From an uncultured Oscillospiraceae bacterium (GTDB lineage Bacteria > Bacillota > Clostridia > Oscillospirales > Oscillospiraceae): a stretch of DNA of 36,867 bases. Below the pieces are notes generated by a model. The model was given only the letters and a program-made list of their open reading frames with translations. It did no database searches and was not told the DNA's origin. The DNA lies in assembly GCA_947631845.1 (NCBI GenBank), contig CANRMY010000023.1, forward strand, positions 1-36,867, given 5' to 3'. Shown here piece after piece: positions 22,401-29,172 of this stretch (within the stretch, counting starts at the first letter, position 1; each line of letters starts with the position of its first letter). Both the position numbers and the translations under genes were made by a program.

Positions 22401-23540
22401 TTATCCGATCTCCTGCCACCACCGGGAGAAGGAGAAGGGGGCGTTTTGCCAGTTGACTGTCTCGCCCGGGCGCGGGGTCAGGGCGGTGAGGCCCGTCTCT
22501 TCGGCCCGGAGGACGAAGCGCTGAACGGGGTCGTCCCAGCTGTGGCCGGAGAGGACGAAAGCGCCCCAATGGATAGGGATAGCGGCCTTTGCGCCCAGGG
22601 TCAGGGCGGCGTCCACGGCCTCCTCCGGAAACATGTGGACCTGGGCCCAGTCTGTGCTGTACTGGCCGCAGTCCAGAAGCGCCAGATCGAAATCGCCGAA
22701 GCGGTTATGGATCTCCTCAAAGTGGCTGCCCATGCCGGTGTCGCCGCTGACAAAGACCTTGTGGGCATCGTTTGTCAGCACCCAGGAGGCCCAGAGGGTG
22801 CGGTTCTTGTCCGTAATGTTCCGCCCGGAGTAGTGGCGGGCGGGCGCACAGGTGACGGTGAGGGAGCCGGCCTCCGTCTCCTCCCACCAGCCCAGGGCTG
22901 TGATCTTGTCCCCGGCCACGCCCCAGCGGCGCAGATCGTTCTCGATGCCGAAGGGGACGATGTAGCGCTCCACCTTGCCGTCGATGGCCTGAATGGTGTC
23001 CATATCCAGGTGGTCGTAGTGGTCGTGGGTGATGATTACCAGGTCGATGGCCGGCAGCTCCTCCGCCGTCAGAGCGGGAGGCGCGAAGCGGCGCGGGCCG
23101 GCGAAGGACACCGGGGAGACCCTCTCCGACAGCACCGGGTCAAAGAGGATGTTGAGGCCGCTCATCTGCAAAAGGACGGTGGAGTGCCCCAGCCAGGTGA
23201 CGGTCAGGTCGTCCTCCCCCGGTTCGTCCAGGAGGGCGGGGGCGGCGGTGGGAAGCGGCTCCGCCGGGGCGGTTCTCTTGCCTGTGGAGCGGCCGGCATA
23301 GGGGTCGGCCTCCCGGGTGCGCAGGGCGGTGATCTCCTGGTTGAAGAACCGGTTGCCCTCGTAGTTGATGGAGCGGGCGGTATAGATGTTCCTGTCGGGA
23401 CGGCTGATATGCGCGCTGAAGGGCGGGTAAAGGGCGATGAAAAGGGCCAGAGCGGCCGCCGCCAGCGCCACGATCAGCACTATCCGGCCCGCGATCCTGG
23501 CTCCCTTGTGGTTTTTGAAGAAGCTTTTTATGGCTTTCAT
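22401..23540 (-). CDS. MBL-fold metallohydrolase, membrane-anchored (NAPE-PLD/UlaG-like)
   Basis: A 379-residue protein with an N-terminal anchor (about 18-38) and an external metallo-beta-lactamase domain. Metal-binding motifs are THDHYDHLD (171-179), a following APARHYSGR, and SGDTGMGSHF; GHSTVLLQMSGLNILFDPVLSERVSP is the typical first part. The pattern fits the beta-lactamase superfamily group of NAPE-hydrolysing phospholipase D and UlaG-like lactonases; the substrate is open. The start at 23540 gives the anchor and has an AAAGGA site about 10 nt upstream. It has its own promoter at 23565-23593. Confidence 0.9.
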   Translation of the reverse strand: MKAIKSFFKNHKGARIAGRIVLIVALAAAALALFIALYPPFSAHISRPDRNIYTARSINYEGNRFFNQEITALRTREADPYAGRSTGKRTAPAEPLPTAAPALLDEPGEDDLTVTWLGHSTVLLQMSGLNILFDPVLSERVSPVSFAGPRRFAPPALTAEELPAIDLVIITHDHYDHLDMDTIQAIDGKVERYIVPFGIENDLRRWGVAGDKITALGWWEETEAGSLTVTCAPARHYSGRNITDKNRTLWASWVLTNDAHKVFVSGDTGMGSHFEEIHNRFGDFDLALLDCGQYSTDWAQVHMFPEEAVDAALTLGAKAAIPIHWGAFVLSGHSWDDPVQRFVLRAEETGLTALTPRPGETVNWQNAPFSFSRWWQEIG

Positions 23541-23564
23541 CCCATCACGTCCTTTCCGGAAACC

Positions 23565-23593
23565 ATTATACGACGGGACGGGGGAAAACGCAA
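23565..23593 (-). promoter_or_regulatory. Promoter of the MBL-fold gene
   Basis: Minus-strand TTGCGT (23588-23593), a 17-bp spacer and TATAAT (23565-23570), 25 bp before the start codon. Confidence 0.7.
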
Positions 23594-23614
23594 GACGCAA
23601 AGGGGCGGATAAGC

Positions 23615-24004
23615 TTAACGCCGCCCTACGTCCAGGATGTCCCGTGTCGCGATTTTGGCATTTGTCAAAAGCAGGACGCCGGAGGCGGGGTGGCTGGCGA
23701 TATACTCCCCCTGGGTGACCCGGTAGCGGCCCAGCTCCGTGCCGTCCTCGGTCTTCTGGCAGTCGAACCAGGTGACGGTGACGCTGTCGCCCCGGCGGAG
23801 GGCGCGGAGCCGCCGGTCCAGCAGCTCCGCCCTGTCGGCGGGGATCTCCGGGCGGGGGACGAAGCGCGGCTCTCTGGCCGCCAGGGAGTCGTCCAAGCCC
23901 CGGAGGGCGGAGAAGGGCGCGAAGATCTTGGCCCTGTCGGCCCGGGCCATTTTGGGATAGCGGCTGTCCCGCCGGGCGTTGATGATGTCCTGATAACCGT
24001 TCAT
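23615..24004 (-). CDS. YolD-like protein
   Basis: A 129-residue protein with the YolD family pattern: RAKIFAPFSALRGLDDSL near residue 25-42 and a C-terminal beta-rich part VTVTWFDCQKTEDGTELGRYRVTQGEYI. YolD proteins are usually encoded with UvrX/UmuC-type polymerases and are thought to replace the small UmuD-like partner. Here the start overlaps the polymerase stop by 4 bp (ATGA), so the two proteins are made together. Confidence 0.87.
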   Translation of the reverse strand: MNGYQDIINARRDSRYPKMARADRAKIFAPFSALRGLDDSLAAREPRFVPRPEIPADRAELLDRRLRALRRGDSVTVTWFDCQKTEDGTELGRYRVTQGEYIASHPASGVLLLTNAKIATRDILDVGRR

Positions 24005-25356
24005 TTTCTGTGACCTCCGATCTGGCCGTTCCGCTCTCTGGCGGTGGCCCCATCCAAAAAATCGTGCCCCTTCAGAAGGGCGTTTTTACCGTATTTCCGG
24101 TGTACGTCCAGCACGGCCCGCTGGAGGGCGCTCTCCCGGCGCTCCCGCTCCCAGTCGGAGAACAGATCCGTCTGCTCCGCCCGGCAGGCCCCGTCGGAGA
24201 GGCGTATGGCGGTGAGATTCAGCCGCCGTACCGTCAGTTCCCGGTTAACGATCCGGTCAAAAAGCGTCAGCGCGGCCCCGGCCACCCGGGACAGCGCGTC
24301 GGTGGGCGCGCCCAGCGCCTGGGTGCCGTGGGCGGAGACGGGGACGCGCCGCCCGTAATGGTCGGCCCTTGTGGCACCGTCCCAGCCGGTATTTTCCCGG
24401 TCGTAGCCCACATGGAGCACCACCGCCTCCGCCACAAGCTCCCGGGCGGTCAGATCCAACGCCAGCTCCTCGGCCATCTCCCGGAGGACGATCCGGGCCT
24501 CGTCAAACCGGTAGGGCCGGGAGAGCACCTGCCCGGTACTGCGGGAACAGTCCGTGGGCCGGTATGCCTTGATGTCCGCCATGGTACAGCTCTCCTCGCC
24601 CCAGGCGTGGTCGATGAGGATCTCCGCGTCCACCCCGAAGACGCGGTAGAGAACGGCCTCGTCCCGGAGGCTCAGACGGGCCAGATCGCCCATGGTGAAG
24701 ACCCCCAGGGCCGCCAGTCTGGCGGAGATGCCCCCGGCCACCTGCCAGAAGTCGGTGATGGGCCGGTGATCCCACAAGAGCCGCCGGTAGCTCTGCTCGT
24801 CCAGCTCCGCGAGGCGTACCCCATCCCGGTCGGGCTCCGCCCTCTTGGCCACGATGTCCATGGCGATCTTGGCCAGGTACAGGTTTGTCCCCAGCCCCGC
24901 CGTGGCGGTGATGCCCGTCTGGCGCAGCACGTCCCGGATCATGGTGACGGCCAGCTGGCGGGTCGTCAGCTTCAGGGGCCTTGTGTACCTGGACGCGTCG
25001 ATAAACACCTCGTCGATGGAATAGATGTGAATATCCTCCGGGGAGACGTATTTCAGATAGATGCCGTAGATCTTCGCCGATGTCTCCACGTAGAGGCCCA
25101 TCCGGGGCCGCGCCACCAGAAAGTCCACGTCCCGCCCCGTGCGGGCCTTCACCTCCCGGAGCTTCTCGTAGACCTCGAAAAGCCGGGGCCGGCCGGGGAC
25201 CCCCAGGGCCTTCAGCGCCGGGGACACCGCCAGACAGATGGTCTTGTCCGTCCGCTCCTCGTCCGCCACCACCAGCCGCGCCGTCAGGGGATCCAGCCCC
25301 CGGGCCGCGCACTCCACCGAGGCGTAGAAGGATTTCAAATCGATGCAGATGAACAC
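24001..25356 (-). CDS. Y-family DNA polymerase (UmuC/UvrX type)
   Basis: An error-prone translesion polymerase of 451 residues. The palm motifs are FICIDLKSFYASVE (Asp6) and YSIDEVFID (Asp115, Glu116), with the thumb region ITATAGLGTNLYLAKIAMDIVAKR and a C-terminal little-finger domain. The start is taken as GTG 25356 because the motif must begin there and GGGGGGAAGG lies upstream; the longer open frame upstream would run through the promoter region. It forms an operon with YolD. Transcription starts from a fully consensus promoter (25488-25516) that faces the XRE/ImmA promoter, so damage-type control by that pair is likely. No LexA box of the GAAC-N4-GTTC type is seen. Confidence 0.92.
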   Translation of the reverse strand: MFICIDLKSFYASVECAARGLDPLTARLVVADEERTDKTICLAVSPALKALGVPGRPRLFEVYEKLREVKARTGRDVDFLVARPRMGLYVETSAKIYGIYLKYVSPEDIHIYSIDEVFIDASRYTRPLKLTTRQLAVTMIRDVLRQTGITATAGLGTNLYLAKIAMDIVAKRAEPDRDGVRLAELDEQSYRRLLWDHRPITDFWQVAGGISARLAALGVFTMGDLARLSLRDEAVLYRVFGVDAEILIDHAWGEESCTMADIKAYRPTDCSRSTGQVLSRPYRFDEARIVLREMAEELALDLTARELVAEAVVLHVGYDRENTGWDGATRADHYGRRVPVSAHGTQALGAPTDALSRVAGAALTLFDRIVNRELTVRRLNLTAIRLSDGACRAEQTDLFSDWERERRESALQRAVLDVHRKYGKNALLKGHDFLDGATARERNGQIGGHRK

Positions 25357-25428
25357 GGCCCGTCCCTTCCCCCCGAGGAGCGCCGCCGGACACGCGAAAA
25401 AAGAACGCGCGGCGGGGCAAATTCCCTC

Positions 25429-25457
25429 TTGACAGAGTGGGAAGTACGATGTATAAT
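25429..25457 (+). promoter_or_regulatory. Consensus promoter toward XRE/ImmA
   Basis: TTGACA (25429-25434), 17 bp, TATAAT (25452-25457): full consensus. The transcript would start near 25464 and run through the opposing promoter to the XRE gene at 25568. Confidence 0.85.
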
Positions 25458-25476
25458 ATGGCAAACGAACTTCCCA
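25438..25476. promoter_or_regulatory. Inverted repeat operator candidate between the facing promoters
   Basis: TGGGAAGT (25438-25445) and ACTTCCCA (25469-25476) are exact reverse complements; extended half-sites GGGAAGTACG and GGGAAGTTCG differ in one base. One lies in the spacer of the rightward promoter, the other between both transcription starts. Spacing is about three helical turns. Confidence 0.6.
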
Positions 25477-25487
25477 ACCACAAGCCC

Positions 25488-25516
25488 ATTATAGGCGCTT
25501 TGACTTCGCTTGTCAA
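25488..25516 (-). promoter_or_regulatory. Consensus promoter toward the polymerase operon
   Basis: Minus-strand TTGACA (25511-25516), 17 bp, TATAAT (25488-25493): full consensus. Such a strong promoter on a mutagenic polymerase implies repression. Confidence 0.85.
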
Positions 25517-25567
25517 GGGGTAAAGTGAAAGAATTGAGAAGTAAAATTGCCCAAAGGGGGCGGTGAC

Positions 25568-25960
25568 TTGAAATTCGGAGAAAAAATAAGAGCCCTGCGG
25601 ACGCAGAAGAAGATCTCCCAGGAGCAGGCGGCCAGGGCGGCGGGCATCTCCCGCAGGGCCTACGGCTCCTACGAGCAGGACGGGATCTACCCCCGCAACC
25701 GGGAGATCTACGCGCGGCTGGCGGCGCTTTTTGAGTGCGACGTCAACTATCTTCTGACCGAGGACGAGGATTTTGTCGCCCAGGCGGGGGAGAAGTACGG
25801 CCCCCGGGGGCGCGCCCAGGCCCAGCGGCTGGTCTCCGAGGCCACGGCGCTCTTTGCCGGCGGGGAGCTGGCGGACGAGGACAAGGACGAGATGCTCCGG
25901 GCCATCCAGGAGGCGTACTGGATCGCCAAGGAGCGCAACAGAAAGTATACGGGGAAATGA
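25568..25960 (+). CDS. XRE-family repressor paired with ImmA protease
   Basis: A 130-residue protein with an N-terminal HTH (about 5-62: EKIRALRTQKKISQEQAARAAGISRRAYGSYEQDGIYP and INYLLTEDE-like end) and a helical C-terminal part (about 70-128) that may dimerise or be the protease-cleaved segment. The start is TTG 25568 with AAAGGGGG 7 nt upstream; an earlier TTG at 25547 would bury this site. The metalloprotease gene begins 1 bp after its stop. By analogy with ImmR/ImmA of ICEBs1 and DdrO/IrrE of Deinococcus, it is probably the repressor of this locus, inactivated by its partner. Confidence 0.88.
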   Translation: MKFGEKIRALRTQKKISQEQAARAAGISRRAYGSYEQDGIYPRNREIYARLAALFECDVNYLLTEDEDFVAQAGEKYGPRGRAQAQRLVSEATALFAGGELADEDKDEMLRAIQEAYWIAKERNRKYTGK

Positions 25961-25961
25961 T

Positions 25962-26477
25962 ATGACGGACAAGGTGGAGATCGCCAGGCGCGCCGACGCG
26001 CTGGTACGTTTTTCCGGTGAGCGGGATCCCCGGCGGCTGGCCCGGGAGCTGGGGGTGGAGATCCTGTCCCGGCCTTTTGCCGCCCAGAAGGGGGCCTACA
26101 CCGTCATCATGCGGGTGCCGTTCATCTTCCTGAAGGACGATCTGGAGCCGGCCATGGAGCGGATCGTCCTGGCCCACGAGCTGGGGCATCACATCCTGCA
26201 CCGGACCCGGGCCGAGGAGCGGGGCGGGTTCCGGGAGTTCGACCTCTTCGACGCGAACGCCAACCGGCTGGAGCGGGAGGCCAACCTATTCGCCGCCCAG
26301 CTTCTTTTGGAGGACGGGCCTTTTCTGGAGTACGCCCGGCGGGGGTGGGACACGAAGACCGTGGCCGCCGCCCTGGAGACAGACGTGAATCTGGCGGCGC
26401 TGAAGGCGGATATCCTCATCGCCCGGGGGTATACCCTCCGGCCTCAGCCCCACCAGGAGCGGTTTCTGTCGGCGTAG
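25962..26477 (+). CDS. ImmA/IrrE-family metalloprotease
   Basis: A 171-residue zinc peptidase of the COG2856/ImmA-IrrE type. The catalytic helix is VLAHELGHHIL (His72, Glu73, His76), and the third-ligand helix is RLEREANLFAAQLLL. The usual length for stand-alone ImmA is about 170, as here. Members cleave XRE repressors in response to DNA damage or cell signals. The ATG at 25962 lies in the operon directly after the XRE gene, and the structured repeat copy B begins at its stop codon. Confidence 0.93.
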   Translation: MTDKVEIARRADALVRFSGERDPRRLARELGVEILSRPFAAQKGAYTVIMRVPFIFLKDDLEPAMERIVLAHELGHHILHRTRAEERGGFREFDLFDANANRLEREANLFAAQLLLEDGPFLEYARRGWDTKTVAAALETDVNLAALKADILIARGYTLRPQPHQERFLSA

Positions 26478-26765
26478 GGGCCGCGCCCCGACGGGGGGCG
26501 CCGCCCGGTCCGGGCGGCAGGGGGTTTCCGCCCTTAAACGGGCGGGGAAAATACGCTTTCTTCTCTTTTGTGCTGACAAAAGAGAAGAAAGCTTCAAAGA
26601 AGAGAAAAGCAGCTTTTGGGCCCGGTGGTGAACCGGGCCCAAGCTTTATTTCGGCGGAACGGCTGCCGCGGCAACAGTCGATACCCATGGTCCCATTCAT
26701 ATTCGCGCGGGGCGTCGTCGAATTGAGATGCGTCTAACCCGCTTAGCCGCTCACAGCTCTATCCA
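26478..26765 (+). repeat. 3-prime-of-gene structured repeat (module 1), copy B
   Basis: Begins at the ImmA stop codon. In order: GC-rich hairpins, CCGCCC/GGGCGG hairpin, 17-bp hairpin (26555-26571 with 26576-26592), purine-rich arm, TTGGGCCCGGT/ACCGGGCCCAA hairpin, then the shared sequence ending CTAACCCGCTTAGCCGCTCAC. A further ~85 bp (to about 26850) is also shared with copy C. Confidence 0.9.
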
Positions 26766-26841
26766 CGAGGTGCGAAGTCCTCTTTCGGGCCGCGCTGGTG
26801 CGATTGTGTTCGTGTGGTGTTTGAAGACGTCGTTTCTGTTT

Positions 26842-27023
26842 CCGTACGGGCCGCATTGGGGCCCCCATCGGGCCGTGCCCGATGGGGAAAGGAGGAGCGA
26901 ACCGTGCGAGTGAGCCCGAATACTTGGAGGGCGAGCCATCGCCGGTTCCGCGACGACGTCGGCCGGCCCGCGTTTCGAATTCCCGAATGGCTTTCCCTCA
27001 ACCTTGTAGGGGCCGCCTCTCCA
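26842..27023 (-). repeat. Repeat module 2, copy 2
   Basis: Inverted copy of 21861-22042, including CCATCGGGC-CGT-GCCCGATGG. Where the loop differs (AACG against CGT) the stem is kept. It joins copy B of module 1 to the palindrome array. Confidence 0.85.
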
Positions 27024-27450
27024 GGCGGCCCGCTTTTTCCAATGGCGGCGGAGCCGCAACCTTTTTGAACGACGGCGCGTAAGAAATTCGTCGTGCGTCG
27101 GGCCGCCAAGAGAGGCGGCCCCTACGGCGTATAACGAAAGACCGATGGTGAACGGTGGACGGGCGGCCGGGGACGGCCGCCCCTACGGCGTTGTACGATA
27201 AAAATACGAAAATCGACACGCGGGCCGGCCGGTGTCCGGCCCGTACGGACGCATTTTACAAAATGCACCGGAAATTCGACGGGCCGCCCGGGAGGGCGGC
27301 CCCTACAATTTCTAAAATAGATTTCCAGGAATTCGTGGGCCGCCGAGGGCGGCGGCCCGTACGGCGTTGTGATTAATGCATCGGAAAGTCGATACACGGG
27401 CCAGCCAGGTGTCCGGCCCGTACGGGGTGCGTTGAATGAAATGCGGCCCG
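27010..27450. repeat. Array of GC-rich palindromes with ~60-bp period
   Basis: Units begin at 27010, 27100, 27161, 27222, 27281, 27337 and 27398, with a half unit near 27443. Each is GGGCC-type arm, 4-7 nt loop, complementary arm, then C/G-TACGG or CTACAA. Spacings from the second unit are 61, 61, 59, 56 and 61 bp. Spacers share ATTCGAC/AATCGACAC-like words. Arms vary but remain paired. No gene lies in 26478-27804. Confidence 0.85.
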
Positions 27451-27530
27451 TACGGGGACAGAAACGACGTCTTCGAACACCACACGAACACGGCCGCACC
27501 AGCGCAGCGTGAAAGAGGACATCACGCCTC

Positions 27531-27804
27531 GTGGATAGAGCGGTGAGCGGCTAAGCGGGTTAGACGCATCTCAATTCGACGACGCTCCCGCGCGGATATG
27601 AGTGGGGCCATAGCCTCCACCCACCACCGCGGCAGCCGTCCCGCCGTAACAAAGCTTGGGCCCGGTTTACCACCAGGCCCAAAAGTTGTTTTTCTCTTCT
27701 TTGTTGCTTTCTTCTCTTTTGTCAACACAAAAGAGAAGAAAGCAAGTTCCCTCCGCCTATAAGGCGGACAACCTTATTCCCCCCGCCGGGGTGAGGCGGA
27801 CACC
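27531..27804 (-). repeat. 3-prime-of-gene structured repeat (module 1), copy C
   Basis: Begins directly after the mnmE stop, in the gene direction: ATAAGGTGTCC, CCCCGGCGGGG, CCGCC/GGCGG hairpin, 17-bp hairpin (27706-27722 with 27727-27743), purine-rich arm, GGGCCTGGT/ACCGGGCCC hairpin and the common ending. It faces copy B, making a large inverted repeat around the palindrome array. Confidence 0.9.
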
Positions 27805-29172
27805 TTATTTCCCCACGCAAAAGCGGGAAAAAATCCGCTCGGTCACGTCGGCGGAGAGGGTGCGGCCGGTGAGCCGCCCCAGGGCGTTCAGGGCCGCCTC
27901 AATCTCCGTCAGGACGGCGTCGGGGGTGACGCCGGTCTCGATGGCGGCTTTGGCCGCGCGGACGCCGTCCAGGGCGGCGGCCACCTCCCCGGCCTGGCGG
28001 GCGTTGGTCAAAAGCTCCCCGGCGGGCGCGTCCGGCGCGTCGGGGAGGAGCTCAGCCAGGATTTGGGAGAGGGCCGGCAGGCCCGCGCCGGTTTTGGCGC
28101 AGACCGGGAGGCGCGGAAGCCCCTCCGGCAGGGCCGAGGGATCCAGCTGTTGGGGCAGGTCGGCTTTGTTGAGGATCAGCACCGTGGGCGCGGTTTCAGC
28201 GGCCTTTTGGATGACCGCCCGGTCCTCCTCCGACAGAGGCCGGGAGCCGTCCAGCACCGCCAGGATCACCTGGGCCGACGCCATAGCGGCGAAGCTGCGC
28301 TCCACGCCGATCCGCTCCACCTCGTCGGCGGCGCCCCGGATGCCGGCGGTGTCGATGAGCCGCAGTTTTCTGTTTCCCAGGACGCAGGTGTCCTCCACCG
28401 TGTCCCGGGTGGTGCCGGGGATGTCGGTGACGATGGCCCGGTCAAACCCCAGAAGGGCATTCAGAAGGGAGGACTTGCCCACGTTGGGCCTGCCCACAAG
28501 GACGCAGCGCACACCCTCCCGCAGAACGCGGCCCCGGTCGAAGGTGTCCAGCAGGGCGGCGAGGGTGCTCTCCGCGCCGGTCAGGGTGTCCAGATATTTT
28601 GCCGCCTCAAAGTCCTCGATGTCCTCGTCGGGCCAGTCCACCACCGCGTGGAAGTGGGCCGTCATATCCAGCAGGGCGGAATAGACGGGCTCCGCCCGGC
28701 GCTTGACCGCCCCGCCCAGCTGTCCGGCGGCGTTCTCCACCGCCGCCACGGTGTCGGCGTCGATGAGGTCGATGACCGCCTCCGCCTCCGTCAAGTCCAG
28801 CTTGCCGGCCAAAAAGGCCCGCCTGGTGAACTCACCCGGCAATGCCTGCCGGGCACCGGCGCGGAATAACGCGGTCAGGATCGCGCCCAGGGCGGCGGGG
28901 GAGCCGTGGCACTGCAGCTCCGCCGTGTCCTCGCCGGTATAGCTGTGGGGCGCCCGGGAGACGGTACACAGGCACATATCCAAAAGCGCGCCGTTCTGGC
29001 CGTATACCCCGCCGTAAACCAGCCTGCGGGAGGGCGTATCCGCCATTTTCCGGCCGGATCCGGCCCGAAAAACGCTGTCAACGCACGCGACTGCCCCCTC
29101 GCCGGACAGGCGGATGACACCGATGGCGGAGCGGACGTTTCCGGTGGCCACGGCGGCGATCAGGTCAGACAT
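27805..29172 (-). CDS. mnmE: tRNA modification GTPase MnmE
   Basis: It acts with MnmG to modify the wobble uridine of several tRNAs (cmnm5U). The 455-residue protein has the N-terminal folate-binding domain (IAAVATGNVRSAIGVIRLSG), the helical domain and an inserted GTPase domain with G1 GRPNVGKSS, G2 TTRDT, G3 DTAGIRG and G4 NKAD. It ends in the diagnostic C-terminal FCVGK (Cys452). The start overlaps the nadE stop by 8 bp, so it is the last gene of a five-gene operon. mnmG, often nearby in other genomes, is not in this window. Confidence 0.97.
   Translation of the reverse strand: MSDLIAAVATGNVRSAIGVIRLSGEGAVACVDSVFRAGSGRKMADTPSRRLVYGGVYGQNGALLDMCLCTVSRAPHSYTGEDTAELQCHGSPAALGAILTALFRAGARQALPGEFTRRAFLAGKLDLTEAEAVIDLIDADTVAAVENAAGQLGGAVKRRAEPVYSALLDMTAHFHAVVDWPDEDIEDFEAAKYLDTLTGAESTLAALLDTFDRGRVLREGVRCVLVGRPNVGKSSLLNALLGFDRAIVTDIPGTTRDTVEDTCVLGNRKLRLIDTAGIRGAADEVERIGVERSFAAMASAQVILAVLDGSRPLSEEDRAVIQKAAETAPTVLILNKADLPQQLDPSALPEGLPRLPVCAKTGAGLPALSQILAELLPDAPDAPAGELLTNARQAGEVAAALDGVRAAKAAIETGVTPDAVLTEIEAALNALGRLTGRTLSADVTERIFSRFCVGK

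Noticed and set aside
25429-25516. LexA (SOS) box at the polymerase promoter
   Set aside because: No GAAC-N4-GTTC-type site is present. The only clear inverted repeat is TGGGAAGT/ACTTCCCA, which fits another regulator.
27010-27450. CRISPR array
   Set aside because: The period is regular, but the repeat units are not identical, the spacers resemble each other, and no cas genes are near. Pairing rather than sequence is conserved.
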